NCBI GenBank assembly: GCA_963788205.1
Contig: CAWBGG010000009.1
Span: forward strand, 372,001 to 436,000
Direction of reading: 5' to 3'
DNA: 64,000 bases
Origin: CAVVMA01 sp963788205
GTDB taxonomy: Bacteria > Desulfobacterota > Binatia > Binatales > Binataceae
Below, piece after piece: positions 55,258 to 64,000 of this stretch (its first letter is position 1; the number at the start of each line of letters is the position of its first letter). The notes beneath the pieces are model-generated. The model saw only the letters and a list, made by a program, of their open reading frames with translations, searched no databases and had not been told where the DNA came from. A program made the position numbers and the translations under genes.

Positions 55258-56670
55258 ATGACTCTTGCCGAGCGGTGGGACAACGCCGAGCTGGAACGGG
55301 CGGGCGCGCTCGCGGCGCTGGTGCGCGCGCGTATTGGCAGCACGTCACCGGTATGGGCGGTGCGAGCGCCGGGCCGCGTCAACCTGATCGGTGAGCATAC
55401 CGATTACAGCGGATTGCCGGTGCTGCCGGTCGCGATCGATCGCTCGACGATCATCGTCGCCGCCCCGCGCGCGCGGGGCGAAGTCGAATTTATCAACGCC
55501 GACCCGGCTTACCCGATGCGGCGCTTCACGATCGCGCGGCGAATTCCCGCGTACCCAAAGGGCGACTGGGGCAACTACGCCAAGGCCGCGATTACGGGGG
55601 TGATCGATCACTGCGCTGCGCGCGGCGCCGATCCGATGCGGCTGCGCGGTGGCGTGATGTATGTGGAAAGCCGCGTACCGCCTGCCGCCGGACTCTCGTC
55701 GTCGTCGGCGCTCACCGTCGCGGTCGCGCTGGCTTTCATGGCGATCAACGGTCTGGCTCTGCCGCCGGTCGAAACCGCGGAGATGGTCGCGCGGAGCGAA
55801 CGGTACGTCGGCACGATGGGCGGTGGGATGGATCAGGCCGTCTGTATGCTCGGGCGGCGCGACCACGCGCTCTTTATCGAGTTCGATCCGCTGCGCGTGA
55901 GGCTCGTGAAAATGCCCGCTGGCGCCACCCTGGTGGTCGCGGACAGCCGCGAAGTGGCCGACAAATCGGGTAAGGTGCGCGCGGAGTACAATCGCCGCGT
56001 GATCGAATGCGCGGTGGCGGCGCGGATTCTCGGCCGCGCACTCGGGCTCGACGGCGTGAAAATAATCGGCGACGTGGTGCGCGCTATGAAGTCATGGGAC
56101 CCGGCCGAATTGACTGCGACGCTCGCTTCGAGCGCGCCGGCCAGCCTCGCTGATTTGGCGAGCGCGGCGCGAATCCTCGGGATCGAGGAGTCGGCGCTCG
56201 CCGCGCAGTTGCCGGGCGGCGGGTCAGATCGAAGCGCGCTCGATCCGGCCAAGCCCCTGGAGATCCTCAGGCGCGCGCGCCACGTACTCAGTGAGACCGG
56301 CCGTGTCGAGCGCGCCGCCGTGGCGCTGGAAAACGGCGAACTCGAAGAGGTTGGCGCGCTGATGAACGAATCGCATCGCAGCCTGGCGGAAGACTTCGAG
56401 GTCAGCACCGCGCGGCTCGATTCGATGGTCGAATGTGCGCGGCGCGGCGGCGCGATGGGCGCGCGGCTCACCGGCGCAGGCTTCGGCGGATCGATCATCG
56501 CGCTGTGCGGCGCGGCGGAGGCCGCCGGCGTAATCGCGGCGCTCGATCGAGATTATTACTCGCGCGGCTATTACTCCACGCTCAATTTGAGCACGCATGA
56601 TCGCGAAGCAGCGCGCGCCGTGCTGCACGCCGGCCCCGGCGCAAGCACGATCGAAATCGCTGCGGCGTAA
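55258..56670 (+). CDS. galactokinase-like GHMP kinase
   Basis: The 470-aa protein has the galactokinase signature APGRVNLIGEHTDYSGLPVLPVAID, the GHMP ATP loop VPPAAGLSSSSALTVAVALA, the GTMGGGMDQAVCMLG segment and the C-terminal GARLTGAGFGGSIIALC. Length is a little above galactokinases (about 390), with a longer middle. It should phosphorylate a sugar at C1. ATG 55258 is 13 bp after the nucleotidyltransferase gene, so they are one operon. Confidence 0.85.
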   Translation: MTLAERWDNAELERAGALAALVRARIGSTSPVWAVRAPGRVNLIGEHTDYSGLPVLPVAIDRSTIIVAAPRARGEVEFINADPAYPMRRFTIARRIPAYPKGDWGNYAKAAITGVIDHCAARGADPMRLRGGVMYVESRVPPAAGLSSSSALTVAVALAFMAINGLALPPVETAEMVARSERYVGTMGGGMDQAVCMLGRRDHALFIEFDPLRVRLVKMPAGATLVVADSREVADKSGKVRAEYNRRVIECAVAARILGRALGLDGVKIIGDVVRAMKSWDPAELTATLASSAPASLADLASAARILGIEESALAAQLPGGGSDRSALDPAKPLEILRRARHVLSETGRVERAAVALENGELEEVGALMNESHRSLAEDFEVSTARLDSMVECARRGGAMGARLTGAGFGGSIIALCGAAEAAGVIAALDRDYYSRGYYSTLNLSTHDREAARAVLHAGPGASTIEIAAA

Positions 56671-56736
56671 CGAATTTATTCGCTCGATAGTCCCGGTCAC
56701 ACCGGCGCGCAGGCGGCGTATCGCGGGGACGACGGA

Positions 56737-57573
56737 TCAGCCGTTCTCGTCGTCGTCGAGCGATTTCCATTGTTCGGGAAAGAGCAACAGCAAATCCTGG
56801 CCGAGCGAGCGGACTAGGAAACGATGCGCCTCATTGACGGCGCGCTCCAACGCCCGCCCACCGATTATCCAATGGCCGCGGCCGGCGAGGGTCTTGAGCT
56901 GCGCGCCGATTGAATCCGCAAACGCGGTCAGAGGCTTGAGCGGCGCGAAGGGATCGCTGTCGCCGGCCACGATCAGGCGTGGGGCAGCACGATCGCCGGG
57001 CGCGAGGTCGACTACGCCACGCGCGACCTCAAGCGCCGCGGCGGTTGCGTCGCGCACCAGTCCCTTGATCAGGCTAGCACGCTGAAACGCTTCCGCATCG
57101 GCGACAAAATCGAACAGCACGCGGCCGGTCGGAGGTTTCAGCGCGCGGCCGAACCATCGCGCCGGAATATTTCGCGCGCCCGTCAGCAGCGGCGTGCGAA
57201 AGCCGGGGAGCATCGGCGCGAACGCCACGCCCGCCTTCACTCCGGGCCGCGCTGCGAGCGCGAGCGCCATCAGGCCGCCGAATCCGTGGCCGATTACGAT
57301 CGCTTCACGTCCCAGGTTCTCAAGCGCCTCTTCGGCCAGCGCGATCAGCTCGATGAACCGCAAGCGTTCGAGCGGCGGCGTCGGCGGGCGCCCGGCGGCC
57401 GCGCGCAAATCGGGCGCGTAGACTTCCCATCCGATTGAAGAAAGGTAGCCGCGCAGGAACGCGAGATGGGCGGCGGTGGTGAACAACTCCGGCAGCACTA
57501 TTACCGGCCAGGCGAATTTGATCGGCTCGGGCCGATCGATCTGACAGGGGAAACGTCCGAGTTCGGTGTCCAT
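56737..57573 (-). CDS. alpha/beta-hydrolase fold protein lacking the nucleophile serine
   Basis: The 278-aa protein has the alpha/beta-hydrolase layout, with the strand-loop of the nucleophile reading VIGHGFGGLMALALAARP. The usual G-H-S-x-G is here G-H-G-F-G, so Ser is replaced by Gly. An acidic residue in VAGDSDPFAPLKPL and His in GRGHWIIGG are in place. It may be a binding protein or a hydrolase with a different nucleophile, or carry a base error. It is convergent with the kinase gene. The product ends in an acidic DDDENG tail. Confidence 0.7.
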   Translation of the reverse strand: MDTELGRFPCQIDRPEPIKFAWPVIVLPELFTTAAHLAFLRGYLSSIGWEVYAPDLRAAAGRPPTPPLERLRFIELIALAEEALENLGREAIVIGHGFGGLMALALAARPGVKAGVAFAPMLPGFRTPLLTGARNIPARWFGRALKPPTGRVLFDFVADAEAFQRASLIKGLVRDATAAALEVARGVVDLAPGDRAAPRLIVAGDSDPFAPLKPLTAFADSIGAQLKTLAGRGHWIIGGRALERAVNEAHRFLVRSLGQDLLLLFPEQWKSLDDDENG

Positions 57574-57606
57574 CGCGGCTGCCTGATGTCTGGCGCGAGC
57601 GTCCGG

Positions 57607-57636
57607 AAAAAGGAAGCCCCCTCTTTCGAGGGGGCT
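57607..57636 (-). terminator. intrinsic terminator of the 32-aa gene
   Basis: AGCCCCCTC (57615-57623) pairs with GAGGGGGCT (57628-57636), and on the minus strand TTCCTTTTT follows. It lies 100 bp after the stop of the 32-aa gene, with a structured intervening stretch, and before the hydrolase start at 57573. Confidence 0.75.
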
Positions 57637-57735
57637 CCCGGTCTACGAGGCTTCTTCAGCCCCGGCTCAGTCCAGCGACAGGCTCGGCATCTTCAGCCAG
57701 CCTCCGATTTTACCCGGAGGGAATGCCTTTAAAAG

Positions 57736-57834
57736 TTACTTCTTCTTTTTCTTGCCGGCTTTCTTCTTCATATTCGCCTTGAGTCTAGCTTTGGATTTGC
57801 GGGCCGTCGCGCGGCCCTGTCGCTTCACTGGCAT
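57736..57834 (-). CDS. 32-aa highly basic protein
   Basis: ATG 57834 follows a perfect AGGAGGT (57839-57845) at four bases. The product, MPVKRQGRATARKSKARLKA then NMKKKAGKKKKK, has about half Lys/Arg residues, no acidic residue and no aromatic one. It is likely to bind nucleic acid (ribosome, rRNA or DNA) like histone-H1-like tails or tiny ribosomal proteins. A strong promoter lies 80 bp upstream and a terminator downstream, so it is a monocistronic gene that should be well expressed. No family is recognised. Confidence 0.75.
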   Translation of the reverse strand: MPVKRQGRATARKSKARLKANMKKKAGKKKKK

Positions 57835-57915
57835 AGATACCTCCTAATCACCCGCCGTCGCTGAACAAGCACTCAAACTTATAAGCGGCCATCATTCTTC
57901 CGCTTGACGGCGCCC

Positions 57916-57944
57916 ATAATATAAAAACGTTATCGAAGTATCAA
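57916..57944 (-). promoter_or_regulatory. strong sigma70-type promoter of the 32-aa gene
   Basis: On the minus strand TTGATA (57939-57944), a 17-bp AT-rich spacer and TATTAT (57916-57921) match the consensus in five of six positions each. The start site would be near 57909, giving a leader of about 75 bases. Confidence 0.75.
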
Positions 57945-58071
57945 GCGAGTAGAGGCATCTATAAAAAGAAATTCTAAAGTCGCTTGAGCGCCCGAACTCA
58001 TTGGGATTATCGCGATCGCGCTCGGCGTTGGCCATAAGCCTGCTTGAAACGCATGCGCCCCCTGCTTTACG

Positions 58072-58395
58072 ATGTGCCGGATGGCGGCATTAGGCACAGG
58101 TCTGCGGCGGATGGGGCCCAGCCTTATCCTGGCGGGCGTCGCGATCGCATTGGCGCTCAACGCCCTTGCCGGTCCGCGAGGGGTGCGCGACCTGTTGGTG
58201 CTGCGGGCCGATCGGACGGCGCTGGAAGCGCAATTGCGGCGCCTAACGCGCGACAACGCCGATCTCGGAACAGTCGTTCAGAAACTTCGTTCAGACGATC
58301 GTTACATCGAGCGCACCATTCGCCGCGAGCTGGGTTTTACGCGCCCTGATGAGCTGGTCTATCGCTCCGGCGACGCCGCCGACGACGAGCGCTAG
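58072..58395 (+). CDS. ftsB: septum formation initiator FtsB/DivIC-like
   Basis: The 107-aa protein has one membrane span (GPSLILAGVAIALALNALAG), a coiled coil (DLLVLRADRTALEAQLRRLTRDNADLGTVVQKL) and the family ending RTIRRELGFTRPDELVYR. It belongs to FtsB/DivIC, which bridges FtsL and FtsQ at the division site. ATG 58072 is used; ATG 58081 is also possible. It overlaps the end of the convergent CoA-transferase by four bases and has no operon partner here. Confidence 0.85.
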   Translation: MCRMAALGTGLRRMGPSLILAGVAIALALNALAGPRGVRDLLVLRADRTALEAQLRRLTRDNADLGTVVQKLRSDDRYIERTIRRELGFTRPDELVYRSGDAADDER

Positions 58396-59723
58396 AAAAA
58401 GCCGCGCGGAATAAGGCGGCACTCGCGCGCTTGGCGCTCGAGCTCCTCGCGAAAATCCGGATGCGCCAGCGCGATCAGCGCGCGCGCCCGCTCCGGCACG
58501 GACTTGCCCTTCAAGTTGGCGATTCCGAATTCGGTGACGACGTACATCACGTCGGTGCGGGGCGTGGTGACGATCGCGTGCTCGGGCAGCTTGAGCACGA
58601 TACGGCTGTTGCGGCGCCCCTGGCGCTCGTAAACCGACGACATGCACAGGAACGCCTTGCCGCCGCGCGACGCGTAGGCGCCGCGTACGAATTGCAGTTG
58701 CCCGCCGGTGCCGCTGATCTGGCGCAGCCCCGCCGACTCCGAGCAGGCCTGCCCGCTCAGATCGATCTGCGCGGCGTTGACGATCGCGACCACGCGCTCG
58801 TTTTGCATGATGTTCTGCGGCAGGTTGGTGTAGTCCACCGGCGCCGCGAAGCAGAGCGGATTGCGATCGAGAAACTTGTAAAGCTGCGCCGAGCCGGCGG
58901 CGAACGTGTACGTCATCTGGTAGCGGTTCAGATGCTTGTGCTCGCCGGTCACCTTGCCCGCTTCGTACAGATGGATCAGCGAGTCGACGAACATCTCGGT
59001 GTGCACGCCGAGCTGCTTGATCGGCGACGCGGCGAGCACCTCGCATACCGCGTTGGGCATCGCGCCGATCCCGATCTGAATGCACGCGCCGTCCTCGATC
59101 TCGCCGGCGATCAGCTTGGCGACCTTTTCGTCGACCGGCCCGGCGGGCGCATTCTTGAGTTCCGGCATCCGGCCCGCGCCGCCGTCGATCACGTGGTCGA
59201 CCTCGCTGATGTGGACCGCGTTTTCGAGGCCGAACACGTACGGCATCGAGGCGTCGGTTTCGGCCACCAGCGTGCGGGTCTTTTCGGCGATCGCCTTGTG
59301 ATAAACGATCGCGCCGCCGAAGTTGAAAAATCCGTGCTCGTCCATCGGCGCGGTCTTGATCGCGGCGAAGTCCGAATCGAGAAAGCGCCGATAGTAGTCC
59401 GGCACCTCGCCGAAGTTCATCGGCACGTGATCGCAGAGATCGCGGTCGTGCAGCTTGCGTTCGAGCCCGGAGAAATACCACGACAGGTAGCGGACGTGAC
59501 GCGAGTCAGGATCGGCCTCGACCACGGCGCGGGGTGCGAGCGCCAGGCATCCGCGCACCCTGACGTTGCTGAGCGCGGAAATTCGCGCCGCCAGCGCGCG
59601 GTCGAACAGGTCGGGCTGTCCGACGCCGAATCCATATTCGAGCCAGCTGTCGGACTTCACCATCGCCGCCGCTTGCTCCGCGCTGACGGTCTTGCGTTTG
59701 AGTTCCTCGCTGAATGTCCTCAT
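58392..59723 (-). CDS. acetyl-CoA hydrolase/CoA-transferase family protein
   Basis: The 443-aa protein matches the 4-hydroxybutyrate/butyryl-CoA:acetate CoA-transferase group: SWLEYGFGVGQPDLFDRALA, EHGFFNFGG, GEIEDGACIQIGIGAMPNAV, and LGVHTEMFVDSLIHL with the catalytic Glu. GGKAFLCMSSV and TEFGIANLKGKSVPERARALI follow. It moves CoA between carboxylates (or hydrolyses acyl-CoA) through a glutamyl-CoA intermediate. The acyl partner is unknown. ATG 59723 is used. It is divergent from the MFS gene at 59803. Confidence 0.88.
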   Translation of the reverse strand: MRTFSEELKRKTVSAEQAAAMVKSDSWLEYGFGVGQPDLFDRALAARISALSNVRVRGCLALAPRAVVEADPDSRHVRYLSWYFSGLERKLHDRDLCDHVPMNFGEVPDYYRRFLDSDFAAIKTAPMDEHGFFNFGGAIVYHKAIAEKTRTLVAETDASMPYVFGLENAVHISEVDHVIDGGAGRMPELKNAPAGPVDEKVAKLIAGEIEDGACIQIGIGAMPNAVCEVLAASPIKQLGVHTEMFVDSLIHLYEAGKVTGEHKHLNRYQMTYTFAAGSAQLYKFLDRNPLCFAAPVDYTNLPQNIMQNERVVAIVNAAQIDLSGQACSESAGLRQISGTGGQLQFVRGAYASRGGKAFLCMSSVYERQGRRNSRIVLKLPEHAIVTTPRTDVMYVVTEFGIANLKGKSVPERARALIALAHPDFREELERQARECRLIPRGFF

Positions 59724-59802
59724 CGTTCACCTGATGCGGCCCGCGCCGGCTTCGCTTGACTGCCGGTATCGCATAGGATTTGTTTCGGTCGCGTCTCCAT
59801 CA

Positions 59803-61023
59803 ATGCCAACTGTCGAAGCCCTCAGGCAAGCGCCCAATTCAACCCGCGGCGGCGTGCAAGCAGCCTCGCGCCTGATCCTGTTTCTGACCGTGTTCATCGA
59901 TCTGCTCGGCTTCGGAATCGTTATTCCGTTCCTGCCGATGTTCGCGGAGCGGATGGGCGTGGGAGCGGGAGCAGTCGGGCCCATTTTGGCCGTCTACTCA
60001 CTGGCGCAGTTGCTGTGCGCACCGCTGCTGGGGCGGATTTCCGATCGCGTCGGCCGCCGCCCGATAATCATGCTGGGGCTGCTCGGCTCGTCGCTCAGCT
60101 ACCTTATATATGGCTTCGCGGATTCGTTCGCACTGCTGATGCTCTCGCGCGCGGTGCACGGTGCATGCGCCGCGACGGTTTCGACCGCGCAAGCTTACGT
60201 CGCCGACACCACCGGCGAGTCCGATCGCGCGCAGGGGATGGGCATGATCGGCGCGGCGTTCGGACTGGGATTCGTGCTCGGGCCTGCGCTGGGCGGAGTG
60301 CTGGGTCATACGAGCCTGCGCGTGCCGGTGTTCTTCGCCAGCGCGCTGACCTTCGCCAATCTGCTGTTCGCCGCCATCTATCTGCCGGAGTCGCACGTGG
60401 CGCCTTCGAGTGCGCGCCTGACGGCTGCGCAGCTGCTCGAACCCCTGCTGCGCCTGCCGCGCGAGCTCGTCGGCCATCGCCTCGCGCGGCTGTTTTCGCT
60501 GGCGTTCCTGTTGACGTTCGTGCTGGCCGCGCTCGAGGCGACCTTCGCCCTGATGGTCCCGCAGGTCTACGGCTACGGTGCCTACGGCGTGGGCTTGCTT
60601 TTGGGCTACACCGGACTGGTGCAAGCGATCGCGCAGGGATATCTGCTCGGCAAAGTGGTGAAGCGCTTCGGGGAGTTGCGAATCCTGCGTCTTGGCGCGA
60701 TCGCGCTGGCGCTCGGCTTGGCGCCGCTCGGAACGCTCAGCTCGCGGGGCGCGCTGCTGGTGATGCTCGCGCTGATCGCGATCGGTTACGGATTGGCCAG
60801 TCCCGCGGTCGCGAGCCTGATCTCGCGAAGCAGCGAGCGGCATGTGCAGGGCGAAGTGCTCGGCATCAATCAGTCAGCCCTGTCGCTGGCGCGGATCTTC
60901 GGCCCGATCGCGGGCGCTGCGATCTACGCGATAGTCGGACCTTCGGCGCCCTATATCGGCGGCGCAATAGTCACTGCGATAGCATTGGTCATGATGCGCG
61001 GAATAGACTCGGCCTTCACTTGA
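59803..61023 (+). CDS. MFS exporter (TetA-like DHA1 family)
   Basis: The 406-aa protein has twelve predicted spans with the DHA1 signatures DLLGFGIVIPFLP in the first span, LGRISDRVGRRPIIMLGLLG (motif A) and GMIGAAFGLGFVLGPALGG (motif C of exporters). It resembles TetA-type drug:proton antiporters, so an export function is likely. Substrate unknown. ATG 59803 is used; an upstream frame extension overlaps the divergent CoA-transferase. The next gene begins 10 bp after its stop. Confidence 0.85.
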   Translation: MPTVEALRQAPNSTRGGVQAASRLILFLTVFIDLLGFGIVIPFLPMFAERMGVGAGAVGPILAVYSLAQLLCAPLLGRISDRVGRRPIIMLGLLGSSLSYLIYGFADSFALLMLSRAVHGACAATVSTAQAYVADTTGESDRAQGMGMIGAAFGLGFVLGPALGGVLGHTSLRVPVFFASALTFANLLFAAIYLPESHVAPSSARLTAAQLLEPLLRLPRELVGHRLARLFSLAFLLTFVLAALEATFALMVPQVYGYGAYGVGLLLGYTGLVQAIAQGYLLGKVVKRFGELRILRLGAIALALGLAPLGTLSSRGALLVMLALIAIGYGLASPAVASLISRSSERHVQGEVLGINQSALSLARIFGPIAGAAIYAIVGPSAPYIGGAIVTAIALVMMRGIDSAFT

Positions 61024-61033
61024 GGAGCAAATC

Positions 61034-61447
61034 ATGCCCTGGGTTCTCACCTTTCATCTGTTCGGAGTGATCTTCTGGCTCGGAGGGCTGCTGGTGATCG
61101 CGAGCCTGCTCGCGCTGATGGCGGACGAGGTCGGCGTCGCCAAGGAGCGCATGATCGTCGCCGCGCGCCGGCTCTTTATCGGATGCAACATCGGCGCGGC
61201 AATCGCGATCGTGTTCGGATTCGTGCTGATTGCGTTTGAGCCCGAGGTGCTGCGCCAGGGCTGGTTTCACCTGAAGCTGCTGCTGGTGCTGGGGCTGATC
61301 GTCGTCAACGTGCGCCTGTACCGGCGGATCGTCGCGATCGAGAACGAACCCGCCAGCGCGACCGCGGCGGAATTCAGGATGGTACACGGAATACTCAGCG
61401 CGCTGATGCTGATTATCCTGCTGCTCGCACTGCTGAAGCCGTTTTGA
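61034..61447 (+). CDS. CopD/HemJ-like membrane protein
   Basis: The 137-aa protein has four predicted spans, starting LTFHLFGVIFWLGGLLVIASLL and with GWFHLKLLLVLGLIVVNVRLYRRI. The FH-x-x-G-x-x-FW-x-GG start and W-x-HLK motif resemble HemJ (protoporphyrinogen oxidase) and the CopD fold, where His and Lys help bind heme or porphyrin. Assignment to either is tentative. GAGGAG precedes the ATG, and it follows the MFS gene by 10 bp. Confidence 0.65.
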   Translation: MPWVLTFHLFGVIFWLGGLLVIASLLALMADEVGVAKERMIVAARRLFIGCNIGAAIAIVFGFVLIAFEPEVLRQGWFHLKLLLVLGLIVVNVRLYRRIVAIENEPASATAAEFRMVHGILSALMLIILLLALLKPF

Positions 61448-61474
61448 CCGGTTCGACGCGACAGAGCCGGCGCG

Positions 61475-62806
<1,332 letters not shown>

Positions 62807-62807
<1 letters not shown>

Positions 62808-64000
62808 CAGACCTCCGCGGGAAGTTCTACGGTGAACTCGCTGCCGCGCTCGGAACTGCTTACGAAGATGCGGCCGCCGTGCGCCTCCACGATGTCTTTG
62901 ACTATCGCGAGCCCCAGGCCGGACGACCCGGTTTCAAGGCCATCGACGCTCCACTGCGTAAAGCGCTCGAAGATACGGTTGCGGATTTCGTCCGGAATTC
63001 CCGGCCCGGTGTCGCCGACCTTCAATCGCACGTAGCCGTTGTCGCGTCCGACGGCAACTTGTATTTTACCCCCCGGCGGAGTGTAACGCAGCGCGTTGCC
63101 AAGCAGGTTCGAGATCACCCACGAAAGCTTGACCGGATCGCCCCGCACCGCGAGTCCGCGCGGCCCGGCCTCAGCGATCAGCTCGACCTGCTTCTGCTGC
63201 GCCTGGATCATAAACTGCTTGGTCACCGCTTGCGCGAGGTCGCCGATGTCCAGGGTTACGCTCTGGATACGGATCGCGCGCGGATCGCCGCGCGCCAGGT
63301 TCAGCAAGTCGTCCGCCAGATTGCGCATCCGGCGCACGTCCTCGTCGATCGCGGCCACCAGCTCCTGCTGCTTGGGGTCGAGCCGCGACTTGTTCTTTTC
63401 GAGCAACTCCGCCGAGAGCGCCAGCGAGGTCAGCGGCGTTCTGAATTCGTGCGAGAGCGTCGCCACCAGGTTGGCGCGCGCCCGGTCCTTGTCGCGCAGA
63501 TAGGTGATGTCCTGGAGAATCAGGATCGTCCCGAACGATTGTTGCTCGCCCTGCCGCAGCGGCATCGGCTTCAGCAGGTAGATGTGATCGCGGCCGCGTA
63601 CGTGCAAGTCGACCTCGATGCGATCGTGGTTCGTACCCTCACGGAGCGCGGCGCGCACGCGCAGATAATGGGGATGGCTGCTGTTCAGATCGTCGAACGG
63701 GCTGCCGAGCGCGTCCTCTCTTTCGACGCCCAGGATCAGCGCCGCGATCTCGTTGATATGCGTCACGATACCGCCCGGATCGATCAGCACGATACCGTCC
63801 TCGAGGCTTTCGATGATCGCCTCGGTCTTGTTCTTCTCGTAAATCAGGCGGTCGATGTTGAGCTTCTCGAACTGCTCGAGCCGCTCCGCCATCCGGTTGA
63901 ACTCCTGCGCAACCAGTTGCAGTTCCGCCAGCGGCTGCGGACCCAGCCGCTGCTGCGGTCCGCCGCGCAGACTGAAGCTGCGCAGGCGCTCGGCCAGCTC
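62807..64000 (-). CDS. sensor histidine kinase (KinB-like), N-terminus beyond the window
   Basis: The open frame runs off the right edge. Visible from there: the end of a HAMP-like helix (LAELQLVAQEFNRMAERLEQFEKLN), a PAS domain (EAIIESLEDGIVLIDPGGIVTHINEIAALILG), HisKA with His in TLSHEFRTPLTSLALSAELLE, and the ATPase boxes WVISNLLGNALRY, DTGPGIPDEIRNRIFERF and GSSGLGLAIVKDIVEAHGG. The membrane sensor part lies outside. It overlaps the NtrC-type regulator, so the two form a two-component pair like KinB-AlgB. Confidence 0.9.

Overview
The window is GC-rich (mostly mid-60s percent by eye) chromosomal DNA of a Gram-negative bacterium. Evidence for this is the lipoprotein lipoboxes, DsbD, sigma54 signalling, RND-associated DUF1329, separate gyrA and gyrB, and a GltBD-type glutamate synthase. 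The many stand-alone acyl-CoA dehydrogenases, a Rieske oxygenase and a ring-cleavage cluster suggest a soil or sediment heterotroph of the deltaproteobacterial / Binatota / Acidobacteriota kind. That placement is inference, because no rRNA is present. No tRNA, rRNA or CRISPR array was recognised.

Layout. 1-3008: partial LuxR-type regulator, two coupled lipoproteins and a YjbQ protein. 3133-4206: Rieske oxygenase. 4263-9779: a low-GC island with near-identical 21-bp direct repeats at its ends. It holds a truncated phage portal gene and a truncated terminase gene, with HEAT-repeat cassettes, duplicated scars and one orphan gene between them. 9799-14007: nitroreductase, HsaA-like flavoprotein and M28 peptidase. 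14011-15009: gene scars around a PIN/RHH toxin-antitoxin pair. 15048-18392: aldehyde dehydrogenase, extradiol dioxygenase and DapA-family genes, a probable meta-cleavage operon. 18626-22345: a leaderless small gene, a beta-propeller protein, and a sigma54-promoted pair of tiny membrane proteins. 22472-26564: M20 amidohydrolase, DUF1329 protein, Cys-rich secreted protein and Rrf2 regulator. 26962-33671: Lrp regulator with gltB and gltD. 33749-41577: GST, glyoxylate aminotransferase, divergent glcDEF and an AidB-like dehydrogenase. 41625-48721: a DUF559 nuclease between inverted repeats, then gyrA, an IS110 element and gyrB. 49045-54244: diiron oxidase-like protein, DsbD, RibBX and an MFS transporter. 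54492-61447: sugar nucleotidyltransferase plus kinase, serine-less hydrolase, a 32-aa basic protein, FtsB, CoA-transferase, MFS and a CopD/HemJ-like protein. 61475-64000: KinB/AlgB-like two-component pair, cut by the right edge.

How genes work together. Lrp-GltB-GltD is nitrogen assimilation under an adjacent feedback regulator. GlcDEF makes glyoxylate, which the divergent aminotransferase can turn into glycine. The dehydrogenase, dioxygenase and aldolase genes form one overlapping transcription unit. The NtrC-type regulator (61475-62807) belongs to the class that activates promoters like the -24/-12 element at 21869, although no direct link is shown.

Two genome-wide themes stand out. One is a family of two-hairpin intergenic repeats with compensatory stem changes. 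They flank a nuclease gene, appear to be the IS110 insertion site, and supply the ribosome binding site of some genes. The other is a set of five genes (1175, 19212, dsbD, glcD and the NtrC regulator) each broken by what looks like one extra base, which points to sequencing or assembly indels rather than real decay.
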